In this document: positions 17,736-26,823 of the stretch, one piece after another
Numbering within the stretch: position 1 is the first letter of the stretch
Layout: the number at the start of each line of letters is the position of its first letter
NCBI RefSeq assembly: GCF_000011345.1
Contig: NC_004113.1
Location: forward strand, 2,170,001-2,234,000
Direction of reading: 5' to 3'
Source of the DNA: Thermosynechococcus vestitus BP-1
Lineage (GTDB): Bacteria > Cyanobacteriota > Cyanobacteriia > Thermosynechococcales > Thermosynechococcaceae
Length of the DNA stretch: 64,000 nt
The notes under the pieces: model-generated
The model's database searches: none
What the model was told of the DNA's origin: nothing
Seen by the model: only the letters and a program-made list of their open reading frames with translations
Made by a program: the position numbers and the translations under genes

Positions 17736-20411
17736 TCAGGATTCGAGAATCTCTTTCAGGCGAGAGTGCGCCAATTCCAGCGCCTCGGCCAATTTTGCCG
17801 GTTGAGATCCCCCCGCTTGGGCAAAGTTGGGACGCCCCCCGCCGCGCCCGCCACAGACTTGGGCGAGTGCCGCCACGAGTTGACCGGCATGCACACCCCG
17901 CTGCACAACATCCTGACTGGCAGCGACTAGGAGGTTCACTTTGTCAGCAGCCGGTTGGGTAGCCAAGACCACAGCACCACTACCTAATTTATTCAGCAGC
18001 CATTCGGCGGCGGTTTTTAGCCCTTGGGGATCGACCCCTGCTAAGGAGGCAATGAGAACGTGGCTATTCCCAACGGGTTTGGCCTGTTCTAGGAGGGCCT
18101 GAGTTTTGGCAAGGGCCAGTTCCGCCTTTAGGTGCTCCAGCGCCTTTTGCTGGGCTTTGAGATCTGCTTGTAGTTGGCTAATGCGATCCAGAATCTCTTC
18201 CGGTTTGGCTTTGAAGCGATCGCACAGCTCGCGGACAATGCTATCGCGCTGCTGCAAATAGTCCCGCACCGCCGCTCCAGCAATGGCTTCAATGCGACGA
18301 ATTCCAGCGGCCACTCCACTTTCACTAATAATCTTAAAGAGGCCAATTTCAGCGGTGTTGTGCACATGGGTGCCACCACAGAGTTCCATAGACACCCCCG
18401 GAATATCAAGAACCCGCACCTGCTCACCATATTTTTCGCCAAACATGGCGATCGCCCCCTTGGCCTTGGCTTCGCTGAGGGCCATGATATAGGTGTGGGT
18501 GGTGTGGCTTTCGCTGATCCAAGCGTTAATTTGATCTTCGATCTGCTGCAGTTCCTCACGGGTCAGGGGACGGGGACAGTTAAAGTCAAAGCGCAGCCGA
18601 TCAAAGGCCACCAATGACCCTGCTTGGGAAATGTTCTCGTCAATCAGCTTTTTCAAGGCTGCCTGCAGGAGGTGCGTTGCCGTGTGGTGCGCCTGTACCC
18701 GCCGCCGACAACTGAGATCAATTTGTGCGCTCACGCGATCCCCCACCTTTAGGCTGCCGCGCTCCACTTTGCCGTAGTGAACAAACAATTCCTTTTGCTT
18801 TTGTACATCGTGAATGTGCACCAGGGCATCACTGCTGGCTAAGTACCCGCGATCGCCAATTTGACCGCCCGATTCAGCATAAAAGGGGGTTGCCTCAAGG
18901 ATCACCTGCACTTCCGTTCCTGCCGTTGCCGTTGTGGCCGGATGACCCGCCACCAAAATCGCCGTTACCGTCGTTGTCAAACTCAACTCCTCATAGCCAC
19001 GAAACTGCGTAGGATGCAGTTGATCCCCTAGGGAATCAATCCCCTCCTGAACGGTCACATCAATAGTTTCGTGGGCTGCTTGGGAACGTTGTCGCTGCTC
19101 GGCCATACAGGCTTCAAACTCAGCCACATCCACACCAATACCTTGCTCTGCAGCAATCTCTTGGGTCAACTCCAAGGGGAAGCCGTAGGTATCAAACAGC
19201 ACAAAGGCATCGCGCCCTGCCAGTTGCGGTTGACTGCGTTTTTTGCCCTTAGCCTTCTTCAGGGGAGACAGCATCTCCGCCAAGAGCTTCTCACCCCGAT
19301 CCAAGGTTTTGAGAAACTGTTCCTCCTCCCGCTGCAGCTCGCTGAGAATAACTGCCTGCCGCTCGCGGACATTGGGATAGACATTGGCAGCCAGATCGAT
19401 TGCCACTTGAGCAAGATCAGGGGTGACCAGCCCATTGATCCCCAACAGCCGGCTATGGCGCACAATGCGCCGAATCAACCGCCGCAGGACATAGCCACGC
19501 CCCACATTACTGGCGGTGACACCATCGGCAATGAGATGAACCACTGCCCGGGTGTGATCGCCAATCACCTTGAGGGAGGTTTGGGTGCTGGCATTGGCTT
19601 TCTGGTACTGAATCCCAGCTCGCTGCGCGGCTGCCTCAATAATTGGAAAAATTAAGTCCGTTTCGTAGTTGTTGGGCACCCCTTGGAGAACCTGTGCCAT
19701 CCGCTCCAAGCCCATACCGGTATCAATGTTTTTCGCCTTGAGGGGGGTACGGTGACCTTGGTCGTCTTGGTTCAACTCCATGAACACTAGGTTGTAGAGT
19801 TCGATGAAGCGGCCATCGTCATCGAGATCAACGTTAGCTAGCCCCTTTTCTGGATAGAAGTCGTAGTAAATCTCAGAACAAGGACCACAGGGACCCGTCG
19901 GCCCCGCCGTCCAAAAGTTGCTCTCCTCGCCCATGCGCTGGATGCGCTCCTTGGGCAAGCCCACCTGGCGATGCCAAATGTCATAGGCCTCATCGTCATT
20001 TTCAAAGACGCTCACCAAGAGCCGTTCCGGGGGTAAACCATAAACCGTGGTCATCAGCTCCCATGCCCAAGCAATGGCCTCCCCCTTGAAGTAGTCGCCA
20101 AAGCTAAAGTTGCCCAGCATTTCAAAGAACGTGTGGTGGCGAGCGGTGCGGCCCACATTTTCAATGTCATTGGTGCGCAGACATTTTTGAGCGGTGGTGG
20201 CGCGGGGCACCTTCGGCGCTTCTTGACCGAGGAAAATCGGCTTGAAAGGGAGCATGCCAGCGATCGTCAGCAGCACCGTTGGATCATCAGGAATCAGGGA
20301 CGCACTGGGTAAGATGGTGTGTCCTTTGGCGGCATAGAAATCGAGGAATTTCTGGCGAATTTGATCACCGGTGAGAGCAGTCATTGCCGACGCAGAGGGG
20401 GATGAGGTCAT
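17736..20411 (-). CDS. alaS: Alanyl-tRNA synthetase
   Basis: 891 residues from the first ATG; a second ATG nine codons in (20384) gives a start closer to the family norm. Class II catalytic core with [19 protein letters not shown] and [18 protein letters not shown], the editing domain with [11 protein letters not shown] and the zinc motif CGGTH, then a coiled-coil and DHHA1 C-terminus ([15 protein letters not shown]). Its upstream region is only about 125 bp long before an IS481-type remnant oriented the same way, so its promoter must lie in that stretch or in the IS. Confidence 0.97.
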   Translation of the reverse strand: MTSSPSASAMTALTGDQIRQKFLDFYAAKGHTILPSASLIPDDPTVLLTIAGMLPFKPIFLGQEAPKVPRATTAQKCLRTNDIENVGRTARHHTFFEMLGNFSFGDYFKGEAIAWAWELMTTVYGLPPERLLVSVFENDDEAYDIWHRQVGLPKERIQRMGEESNFWTAGPTGPCGPCSEIYYDFYPEKGLANVDLDDDGRFIELYNLVFMELNQDDQGHRTPLKAKNIDTGMGLERMAQVLQGVPNNYETDLIFPIIEAAAQRAGIQYQKANASTQTSLKVIGDHTRAVVHLIADGVTASNVGRGYVLRRLIRRIVRHSRLLGINGLVTPDLAQVAIDLAANVYPNVRERQAVILSELQREEEQFLKTLDRGEKLLAEMLSPLKKAKGKKRSQPQLAGRDAFVLFDTYGFPLELTQEIAAEQGIGVDVAEFEACMAEQRQRSQAAHETIDVTVQEGIDSLGDQLHPTQFRGYEELSLTTTVTAILVAGHPATTATAGTEVQVILEATPFYAESGGQIGDRGYLASSDALVHIHDVQKQKELFVHYGKVERGSLKVGDRVSAQIDLSCRRRVQAHHTATHLLQAALKKLIDENISQAGSLVAFDRLRFDFNCPRPLTREELQQIEDQINAWISESHTTHTYIMALSEAKAKGAIAMFGEKYGEQVRVLDIPGVSMELCGGTHVHNTAEIGLFKIISESGVAAGIRRIEAIAGAAVRDYLQQRDSIVRELCDRFKAKPEEILDRISQLQADLKAQQKALEHLKAELALAKTQALLEQAKPVGNSHVLIASLAGVDPQGLKTAAEWLLNKLGSGAVVLATQPAADKVNLLVAASQDVVQRGVHAGQLVAALAQVCGGRGGGRPNFAQAGGSQPAKLAEALELAHSRLKEILES

Positions 20412-20534
20412 TGGAGCAAAGTCTCAACGGAGCGTAACAAACGGCAAAAATACTATTCCATCATACTGGATTGTCTTAGATGTGAAATCCGTGGGCGATC
20501 GCCCGCTTGCAGTCCCTACATCCCTGGCATCAGC

Positions 20535-21218
20535 CTAGGTGTCAAGACCCGTGACATTATCTACCCTTGAAACGAAGAGGTCTGGTCGCTCAGTTTGCCA
20601 CCATCGCAGTTTCTCAATGGGAGTCATGTGGCCCAAAACGCGTTGGGGAATGCGGTGATTGTACGCCCAAAGGTATCGCGTGAGCGTCTCTTGCAAGTCG
20701 GCTGCCGAGACAAAGCGTTCAGCGCGCAGAATCTGGGCAATGCGGCCGTTGAAGCGTTCCACCATCCCGTTGGTTTGCGGATGGCGGGGTTGGATGAGCC
20801 GATGGGCGATGCGCTTTTCACGACAGAGCTGATCAAACGGATGACGTCCCGTGGGTTGGCGTTCGCCTGCGGAGGAGAAACGGTCGGTAAACTCCTTGCC
20901 GTTATCGGTCAGCACCGTACGCACCACGAAAGGAGCGTTGGCAAGGACATTTGCAAGAAAGCGCGTTGCCGATTCTGCGCTCTTATTCTCGTGGATTGCC
21001 AAATAGACCCAGCGCGTTGCCCGATCAATCGCGACAAAGAGGTAGCGGCGCTGCTCCTCATCCGGCATTTGTGGCAGGTATTTGACGTCGATGGGGATGA
21101 ACCCGGGTGCGTACGCTTTGAACTGCCGCGTGGTGCTTTTGGGACTGCCTCCGAGGCTTTCGCGTTCCTGTTTAGTTACGCTCCATTGTTCAATGCTTTC
21201 CGGCCTTGGAACAAGCAC
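20535..21218 (-). pseudogene. IS481-type transposase lacking the HTH domain
   Basis: An open frame of 227 codons that keeps the DDE catalytic core (DVKYLPQMPDEEQRRYLF, TVLTDNGKEF, NGMVERFNGRI) but has lost the first 118 codons or so of the full copy, including its ATG and the helix-turn-helix. The remaining upstream starts are TTG/GTG in former terminal sequence, so expression is doubtful. The stop codon TAG is not in the IS: it comes from the CCTAGG flank (20535-20537). Probably dead, though an in-frame core protein cannot be excluded. Confidence 0.85.
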
Positions 21219-21286
21219 TCAAGGAGCCGGTACGCTTCGAGGAGTTTAGCACGGCTTCTGGGAATATAATGATGCGGGACCTGACA
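20540..21286 (-). mobile_element. IS481-type element, internally deleted copy
   Basis: 747 bp, near-identical to the 1101-bp copy at 50512-51612 apart from a missing 354-bp block. The ends are imperfect inverted repeats beginning TGTCAAGACCCG (20540) and, read from the other end, TGTCAGGTCCCG (21286). The flanks are CCTAGG on the left and ACTAGC on the right: a shared CTAG core but not a clean 6-bp duplication. The element separates alaS from a truncated DUF928 gene. Confidence 0.85.
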
Positions 21287-21662
21287 ACTAGCAACAATGG
21301 TAGTGAATTTACCCGCTGCACCGGGGATTCTGGCACTGAAGCCCAATGGGCAACTCCAACCCGGCCAAGACGACCGCTGGACCTTTACCCTGCGGTGTGG
21401 TGCTGATGCCGATGATCCCTCCGCGTTTATCTCTGTCAGTGGGGCGATCTCCCGGGTGCAGCCCGCTACGAATTTAGCAAAGAAACTTGGGAGCGATCGC
21501 CTGCAGGCAGCGGTTGAGGCGGGCCTTTGGTACGACACCTTGGCGATTTTGTCTGAGCTGCAGGGGAATGAAGCCACAGCAAACCTAGCCCGCAGCGAAT
21601 GGGTCGCTCTATTATCCGCCGTTGGTCTCGGGAGTATTGCCCAAGCGCCCCTAGTACAATAA
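21287..21662 (+). pseudogene. DUF928 protein, C-terminal remnant
   Basis: From the ATG at 21297, 121 codons match the C-terminal half of cyanobacterial DUF928 proteins: PAAPGILALKPNGQL, WTFTLRCGADADDPSAF, SGAISRV, then EAGLWYDTLAILSEL and ALLSAVGLGSIAQAPL. The N-terminal half, with the signal peptide and the usual FWFYVPY-type stretch, is absent. The frame begins exactly at the IS481-type end, and no matching sequence is found on the other side of the IS. The gene was therefore truncated by an IS-associated deletion. Its stop lies inside the rnpB promoter repeat. Confidence 0.75.
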
Positions 21663-21677
21663 AACGTACAATAAAAC
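21654..21677 (+). promoter_or_regulatory. Tandemly duplicated -10 region of rnpB
   Basis: GTACAATAAAAC occurs at 21654-21665 and again at 21666-21677 without a spacer. Each copy holds TACAAT, a good -10 hexamer. The second TACAAT (21667-21672) lies 8 bp before the expected rnpB 5' end (21681); the first would give a transcript 12 nt longer. No good -35 box is seen for either. The first copy also contains the TAA stop (21660-21662) of the DUF928 remnant. Confidence 0.7.
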
Positions 21678-21680
21678 TGA

Positions 21681-22043
21681 ATGAGTTAGCGTGGTGGTTG
21701 CGGGAGTCTGCCACTCCTGAGGAAAGTCCGGGCTTCCGAAAGACCAAGCTTGCTGGGTAACGCCCAGTGCGGGTGACCGCGAGGAAAGTGCCACAGAAAT
21801 AAACCGCCGATGGAGGGAAACCTCACAGGCAAGGGTGCAACGGTGCGGTAAGAGCGCACCAGCAACATCGAGAGATGTTGGCTCGGTAAACCCCGGCTGG
21901 AAGCAAGGTGTGCTAGCGCTAAGGAACCAGGGTTGGTCTTTTCCCCAGTTCTTTGCTAGCCAGAGCCGCTAGAGGCACTTGGTAACAAGTGTCCCAGATA
22001 GATAACCACCCTTTGAACAGAACCCGGCTTACGTCTAACTCAT
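21681..22043 (+). ncRNA. rnpB: RNase P RNA
   Basis: The catalytic RNA of RNase P, which matures tRNA 5' ends. Diagnostic conserved blocks: GAGGAAAGTCCGGGC near the 5' side, CCACAGAAA, GGGTGCAACGGTGCGGTAAGAGCGCACC, and at the 3' side ATAACCACCCTTTGAACAGAACCCGGCTTAC (written here in overlapping parts: ATAACCACCC, GAACAGAACCCGGCTTAC). P1 pairs ATGAGTTAG (21681-21689) with CTAACTCAT (22035-22043), which sets both ends. Length about 363 nt, type A architecture. Confidence 0.97.
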
Positions 22044-22127
22044 TCATTGATTCTTTCAACTCGGATCTTGAGAATTCCCTTGTGAGGATGCGCCCTTGAG
22101 TCTTTGCCCCTCTGGTCTCGATCATCT

Positions 22128-22976
22128 ATGGTGAGGCTGGGTTATCTTGGCCCAGTGGGCACCTATAGTGAAGAAGCGGCTCAAAGCTACGCCCAATGGC
22201 ACCGGGGAGAAGCCCTAACATTAGTTCCCGTGACGACGATCGCTGGCTGTCTTGAGGCCTTGGCGGCGGGCGAGCTCGATTTAGCCCTGGTGCCCAGCGA
22301 AAACTCTGTGGAGGGCAGCGTCAACATTACCTTGGATTCCCTGTGGCGATTGGATACACTCCACATTCAGTATGCCTTCATCCGCCCCATTGTCCATGCC
22401 TTCATTGCCCAAACCACAGATTTAGCCGAAATTGAAGCGGTCTATTCCCATCCCCAAGCCCTAGGGCAGTGCCAGGGCTGGTTGCAAGCCTATCTTCCCC
22501 AGGCTCGCCAGTGTCCCGTGACCTCCACCGCCGAAGGGCTGCAATATGTGGCACAGTCGGATCGGGTGGGGGCGATCGCCAGCGTGCGGGCAGCCCAACT
22601 CCATCACTTGCCCATTATCGCCACCGAAATCCAGGACATTCCCGACAACTGCACGCGGTTTTGGGTGGTGAGTCGCCAACAGGGGGAGGGTTGGCCCCAG
22701 CCGGGGGATACCCACACCTCCATTGCCTTTAGCCTCAAGGCCAATGCCCCCGGTGCCCTGCTCAAGGTGCTGCAACTCTTTAGCGATCGCCAGATTAACC
22801 TCAGCCGCATTGAATCGCGTCCCAGCAAACGGGCGTTGGGGGATTATCTTTTCTTTGTTGACCTGGAGGTGAATGGTCGCCCCGATGTCGTGGCCGATTG
22901 TCTGGTGGCACTCAAGGAAGCGACAGATGTCTTGAAAGTCTTTGGTAGTTATCAATTTCTAGACCTCGGAGAATAG
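22128..22976 (+). CDS. pheA: Prephenate dehydratase
   Basis: 282 residues from ATG 22128 (MVRLGYLGPVGTYSEEAA is the usual family start; a longer frame begins at 22104). It converts prephenate to phenylpyruvate in phenylalanine synthesis. The dehydratase domain has GPVGTYSEEA, VPSENSVEGSV and the TRFWVVS motif (NCTRFWVV); a C-terminal ACT domain (HTSIAFSLKANAPGALLKVL, NLSRIESRPSK) binds phenylalanine for feedback control. Monofunctional, with no chorismate mutase part. It ends 7 bp before ald. Confidence 0.95.
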   Translation: MVRLGYLGPVGTYSEEAAQSYAQWHRGEALTLVPVTTIAGCLEALAAGELDLALVPSENSVEGSVNITLDSLWRLDTLHIQYAFIRPIVHAFIAQTTDLAEIEAVYSHPQALGQCQGWLQAYLPQARQCPVTSTAEGLQYVAQSDRVGAIASVRAAQLHHLPIIATEIQDIPDNCTRFWVVSRQQGEGWPQPGDTHTSIAFSLKANAPGALLKVLQLFSDRQINLSRIESRPSKRALGDYLFFVDLEVNGRPDVVADCLVALKEATDVLKVFGSYQFLDLGE

Positions 22977-22983
22977 ATTGGCC

Positions 22984-24075
22984 ATGCGCATTGGTGTCCC
23001 TAAGGAAATTAAGGATCAAGAATTCCGCGTCGGTCTAACGCCAGCAGGCGTGCAAAGTCTGCGGGAGCGCGGCCATGAAGTTCTCATTGAAAGTGGCGCC
23101 GGAGTGGGGTCAGGCTTCCTCGATGAGGCCTATGTTGCCGCAGGTGCCCAAATTGTGCCTACGGCTCAAGCCGCTTGGGATGCCCAACTGGTGGTCAAGG
23201 TCAAGGAACCCTTGCCCTCGGAGTATCGCTATTTGCGTTCTGGCCAATTCCTCTTTACCTACTTGCACCTTGCCGCCAGTCGCGAGCTAACGGTGGCGCT
23301 TCTGGAATCGGGGACAACCGCGATCGCCTACGAAAGTGTGGAAGAAACGCACCATGACCAACGCAGCTTCCCGCTGCTAACCCCCATGAGCATGATTGCC
23401 GGTCGCTTGGCGGTGCAGTTTGGTGCTCGCTTCCTAGAGCGTACCCAAGGGGGGCGGGGGGTCCTCCTCAGTGGTGTTCCGGGGGTGCGGCCGGGGCGAG
23501 TGGTCATTTTGGGGGGCGGTGTCGTCGGCACAGAAGCTGCCCGCATGGCGGTAGGCTTGGGAGCACAGGTGAGCATTCTCGATATCAATATCGAGCGCCT
23601 CAAATACCTAGAAACCCTCTTTGGCGCACGGGTAGAGTACCTCTACAGCAGCTCTCACGTGATTGCTGAGCGGTTGCCCGAAGCGGACTTAGTGATTGGT
23701 GCCGTTCTGGTGCCGGGTCGGCGTCCTCCCTGTTTGGTACCCAAGTCCCTTGTGCAAAGGATGCAGCCCGGAGCCGTCATTATTGATGTGGCAGTGGATC
23801 AGGGGGGCTGTGTGGAAACACTGCGACCCACCACCCATTCCAACCCCACCTATACCGCCTTTGGTGTCGTGCACTATGGCGTGCCCAATATGCCGGGGGC
23901 GGTGCCTTGGACAGCGACCCAAGCCCTGACAAATAGCACCTTGCCCTATATCCTTTGCCTCGCCGATCATGGCGATCGCGCCCTCGAGATCTCCCCTGCC
24001 CTTGCCAAGGGCTTAGTGGTCAAGCAGCACCATTTAGTCCATCCCGATGTGCGGGTTGTCTTTCCTGATCTGTAG
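22984..24075 (+). CDS. ald: Alanine dehydrogenase
   Basis: 363 residues from ATG 22984, with GGAG about 13 nt upstream. It interconverts alanine and pyruvate plus ammonia with NAD+. Signature features: MRIGVPKEIKDQEFRVGLTP, KVKEPL with the catalytic lysine, FTYLHLAA with the catalytic histidine, the Rossmann loop ILGGGVVGTEAARMA, and AVDQGGCVET near the C-terminus. Tightly spaced behind pheA, so probably co-transcribed. Confidence 0.97.
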   Translation: MRIGVPKEIKDQEFRVGLTPAGVQSLRERGHEVLIESGAGVGSGFLDEAYVAAGAQIVPTAQAAWDAQLVVKVKEPLPSEYRYLRSGQFLFTYLHLAASRELTVALLESGTTAIAYESVEETHHDQRSFPLLTPMSMIAGRLAVQFGARFLERTQGGRGVLLSGVPGVRPGRVVILGGGVVGTEAARMAVGLGAQVSILDINIERLKYLETLFGARVEYLYSSSHVIAERLPEADLVIGAVLVPGRRPPCLVPKSLVQRMQPGAVIIDVAVDQGGCVETLRPTTHSNPTYTAFGVVHYGVPNMPGAVPWTATQALTNSTLPYILCLADHGDRALEISPALAKGLVVKQHHLVHPDVRVVFPDL

Positions 24076-24448
24076 GAAGGGGATCAAGCACCTCTACCTC
24101 TGGATTCAAATCTGGATTCAAATATTCTCCTAGCTCAAGAATTTTCCCTAATCCAGACACCATCAGCCTTAGAAGCATTTCTATCAGATTTGGAGGTGCT
24201 TGAATTTTCTGGAAACCCACTCCTAGAGAGAGATTGCGCCCCTAGGCAGCCGCAGATCTAAAAATTTTACAAAAATAAAATAATGATCAGGACTAGATGC
24301 TTGAAAATAGGTTGTGCTATAGTCGCTCCAGAGCACCTCCTGAGGGGGGTCAATGCTGGGAGTCTCTCACAGCCGAATCAATGGAAACGTGATATGCACA
24401 AAAGGGGGCTCGAGGGGCCCCCTGTGCTATGAGTCTGTCCCAGGTGAA
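24076..24448. other. Intergenic region with a tandem repeat and a strong hairpin
   Basis: 373 bp between ald and convergent cdsA with no gene that I can support. It holds the 12-bp tandem duplication at 24100-24123, an AT-rich stretch (24260-24300), and a hairpin about 24395-24426 (GCAC..AGGGGGC / GGCCCCCTGTGC) that could end transcription from either side. A 66-codon minus-strand frame (24020-24220) overlaps ald and matches nothing I know. Confidence 0.6.
24100..24123. repeat. Perfect 12-bp tandem duplication
   Basis: CTGGATTCAAAT at 24100-24111 is repeated at 24112-24123 without a spacer, in the ald-cdsA intergenic region. Confidence 0.9.
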
Positions 24449-25324
24449 TTAATCCAAACCGGTTCGAGTGGCGAAGATAGGCAAGAGCAGCGTTACAAAA
24501 TAAAAGACCAAGGGTGCTGTGAATACGTAGCTATCGGCGCGGTCTAAAATGCCGCCATGGCCCGGAATCAACTGCCCAGAATCTTTGACGCCGGCATCCC
24601 GTTTCATCATTGACTCGGTTAAATCGCCCAAGAGGCTGGCAATCCCAATCATCAGACCAAACAGGGCTCCCGCAAACCAAGGGAGCGGCCAGGTGAGGGA
24701 ATAGGCCCCCCAAAGGGCGATGCCTAAACTTGCCAAGACGCCAAACACCGCTCCTTCGACGGTTTTCTTGGGACTGATGTGAGAGAGGCGGGTGCGGCCA
24801 AAGAGCTTCCCAACCGCATAGGCACCAATATCTGCCGCCCAAATACAGGCAAAGGCCAACAGCGTCACCTGCAATCCCAAGGGAAAGTCGCTCAGTTGCA
24901 GCCGTTCTGGCCAGAAGCCCCCCAAGGGCAGAGTTGACTGCTGTTCTAGTCCCCGCAGCCGCACCCAATAGCTGGGCAAATAGCCGCCATAAAACAAGCC
25001 CATAATGGAGGTGGAAATATCGGCGATCGAGGCCAGCTTAGGTTGAAACAGCAGGTAAAAACAAATAAAGGTACCCGCAACCGGAAAGACAGCATCCGCA
25101 AGGTCAGGCCGCAGGAGGGAAGTGATCAGCAGCACTTGACTGACGACGAGGGTTGTTTTAGCAGCCGGTGCACTCCCTTTCGCGCGGGCTAGTTCAAAAT
25201 ATTCCAGTTGCCCCAGATAAATCAGCGCCCCAATCCCCAGACAAAAATACCAACCGCCCAGGAAGGTCATTAGCAGCGCGAGGGCGATCGCGACAAGTCC
25301 ACTAGCAATGCGGATCCAGAGCAT
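24449..25324 (-). CDS. cdsA: Phosphatidate cytidylyltransferase
   Basis: 291 residues, about eight membrane segments. It makes CDP-diacylglycerol from phosphatidic acid and CTP for phosphatidylglycerol synthesis in the membrane. The C-terminal family signature is complete: SLLGDLTESMMKRDAGVKDSG then LIPGHGGILDRADS (signature in two parts). The start ATG is at 25324; about 260 bp separate it from the divergent sigma factor gene. Confidence 0.95.
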   Translation of the reverse strand: MLWIRIASGLVAIALALLMTFLGGWYFCLGIGALIYLGQLEYFELARAKGSAPAAKTTLVVSQVLLITSLLRPDLADAVFPVAGTFICFYLLFQPKLASIADISTSIMGLFYGGYLPSYWVRLRGLEQQSTLPLGGFWPERLQLSDFPLGLQVTLLAFACIWAADIGAYAVGKLFGRTRLSHISPKKTVEGAVFGVLASLGIALWGAYSLTWPLPWFAGALFGLMIGIASLLGDLTESMMKRDAGVKDSGQLIPGHGGILDRADSYVFTAPLVFYFVTLLLPIFATRTGLD

Positions 25325-25400
25325 AGGGGTCAGGGGCGGTGATAAAGGGTTACATTGAGCCGCGCGTTGGGTGTTGGTGTAGCGCGTCCAAAGAGCGATC

Positions 25401-25428
25401 GCCGCTACAGTAAAGCCGCTACAGTAAA
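25401..25428. repeat. Perfect 14-bp tandem duplication upstream of cdsA and sigG
   Basis: GCCGCTACAGTAAA at 25401-25414 is repeated at 25415-25428 directly, in the shared upstream region of cdsA and the sigma factor. Each unit contains TACAGT, a possible -10-like hexamer on the plus strand. The first copy starts within a HIP1 octamer (GCGATCGC, 25396-25403). Confidence 0.9.
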
Positions 25429-25585
25429 GAGTTTAATCTAAATTCACTAACGTTAAGGAAACATTAACAGACTCCTCGCGAAAACAGAACCGATGGAAAT
25501 GTCCTTGGCAAGCTATAACGGATCAAGGAACATCCTAGGGGCAAGGGCGTCATGAAAAGCAATTGGTCTGAGGTCGATTGTATCC

Positions 25586-26245
25586 ATGACATCCAGTCTT
25601 CCCCTTGCTTGGACACGCGGTGAGGAGACCAGTGCGCGGGTGACGGTGCCACTGACAAAACTGACAGCCCAAGAGTTGGTTGCGCGCTGTCAAGCCGGCA
25701 GAACCCCAGATCGGGCTGCCTTTACTGAATTGTTGCGGCGATACCAATCCCATGTGGAGCGAATGATCTATCACCTTGCGCCCGACTGGGACGATCGCGC
25801 CGACCTGGTGCAAGAAGTCTGGATTCGAGTCTATCGCAACATTCACAAATTGCAAGACACCAGCAAATTTCAGGGTTGGCTCAGTCGCATTGCCACGAAC
25901 TTGTTTTACGATGAGTTGCGTAAACGTAAACGCCATCACCCCCCCCTTTCACTGGATGCGCCCCTGAAAACCCAAGAGGGTGAAATGAACTGGGAACTTG
26001 CCACCAGTGAGGCCAGTCCCGATGACCGGTTGCGTACCGATGAATTCTACGATCAATTACGGCGAGCGATCGCCAACCTACCGGAAACCTTTCGGACAAC
26101 GATTGTCCTCCGGGAAATTGAAGGCCTCTCCTACGAGGAAATTGCCCAAATCACCGGGGCTTCCCTCGGAACTGTAAAGTCGCGAATTGCCCGGGCCCGA
26201 CAGCGACTCCAACTCGAACTCCAACCGTACTTGGACCTCCCTTGA
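25586..26245 (+). CDS. sigG: ECF-type sigma factor (SigG-like)
   Basis: 219 residues. Region 2 is seen as RYQSHVERMIYHLAPDWDDRADLVQEVWIRVYRNI and FQGWLSRIATNLFYDELRKRK (each in part), region 4 as LPETFRTTIVLREIEGLSYEEIA with the HTH ITGASLGTVKSRIARARQRL. Extracytoplasmic-function sigma factors direct RNA polymerase to stress promoters and are held by a cognate anti-sigma factor; the next gene fits that role. The order sigma then anti-sigma and the sequence style suggest cyanobacterial SigG, though other group 3 sigmas are possible. Confidence 0.88.
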   Translation: MTSSLPLAWTRGEETSARVTVPLTKLTAQELVARCQAGRTPDRAAFTELLRRYQSHVERMIYHLAPDWDDRADLVQEVWIRVYRNIHKLQDTSKFQGWLSRIATNLFYDELRKRKRHHPPLSLDAPLKTQEGEMNWELATSEASPDDRLRTDEFYDQLRRAIANLPETFRTTIVLREIEGLSYEEIAQITGASLGTVKSRIARARQRLQLELQPYLDLP

Positions 26246-26292
26246 ACCGAAGGCGAATCACCCCTACCCTTTTCCTGCAAGGACAGACCTCT

Positions 26293-26823
26293 ATGATGGA
26301 CGAACTTGATCACTGCAAACGCGATACCTTTGAACGCCTGAGCGCCTACCTTGATGGTGAAGTGACCGCTGCAGAACGGCAACAGGTGGAAGCATGGCTG
26401 GCTACCGATTCTGAAGCACAACGCCTCTATCAGCGACTCCTGAACCTCAGGCAGCAGATGCAGGAATTGCCCGTGCCCTTGACCCCCTGCCCGGCGGATC
26501 AGTTAGCCGCCCAAGTCATTGCTCAGGCCAATCGCCGCCGTCGCATTTGGGTCCTAGGGAGTGCCGGAGCAACCCTAGCGGCATCCTTCGTGGCAATGCT
26601 GAGCGGCCTCATTCCCAATCCCTTTTCCAGTCTGCCGGTGGCTATCACCAGTCCTGCCCGCCTTGAGCCAGAGGTCTCTCCTCCACCGGTTGAGCCAACG
26701 GCAGTCGGTTTGATGCTCCGTCTTGACCGTCCCCCCGTGCCCATCCCCGTCAGCGAAACCGCGCCTGCTGCCTTAGGGGAACCCAGCTCAGAACCGACGC
26801 CGAAAACTATTGTCCAGGAATAA
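26293..26823 (+). CDS. Anti-sigma factor, membrane anchored
   Basis: About 176 residues from ATG 26293 (a second ATG follows directly; a TTG at 26242 would overlap the sigma gene). The N-terminal part DELDHCKRDTFERLSAYLDGEVTAAERQQVEAWL resembles the zinc-finger anti-sigma domain (ZAS-like; quoted in two overlapping halves of the same motif), although the CxxC pair is not evident. One membrane span about 93-115 (VLGSAGATLAASFVAMLSGLI) is followed by a Pro-rich outer region. It should sequester the upstream sigma factor at the membrane. The 3' end overlaps convergent gpsA by 17 bp. Confidence 0.8.
   Translation: MMDELDHCKRDTFERLSAYLDGEVTAAERQQVEAWLATDSEAQRLYQRLLNLRQQMQELPVPLTPCPADQLAAQVIAQANRRRRIWVLGSAGATLAASFVAMLSGLIPNPFSSLPVAITSPARLEPEVSPPPVEPTAVGLMLRLDRPPVPIPVSETAPAALGEPSSEPTPKTIVQE

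Noticed and set aside
20412-20539. N-terminal part of the DUF928 gene on the other side of the IS
   Set aside because: No frame in this stretch gives a signal peptide or the FWFYVPY-type segment, so the N-terminus appears to be deleted.
24020-24220. 66-codon minus-strand ORF
   Set aside because: It overlaps ald, runs through the tandem repeat, and has no recognisable domain or start signal.
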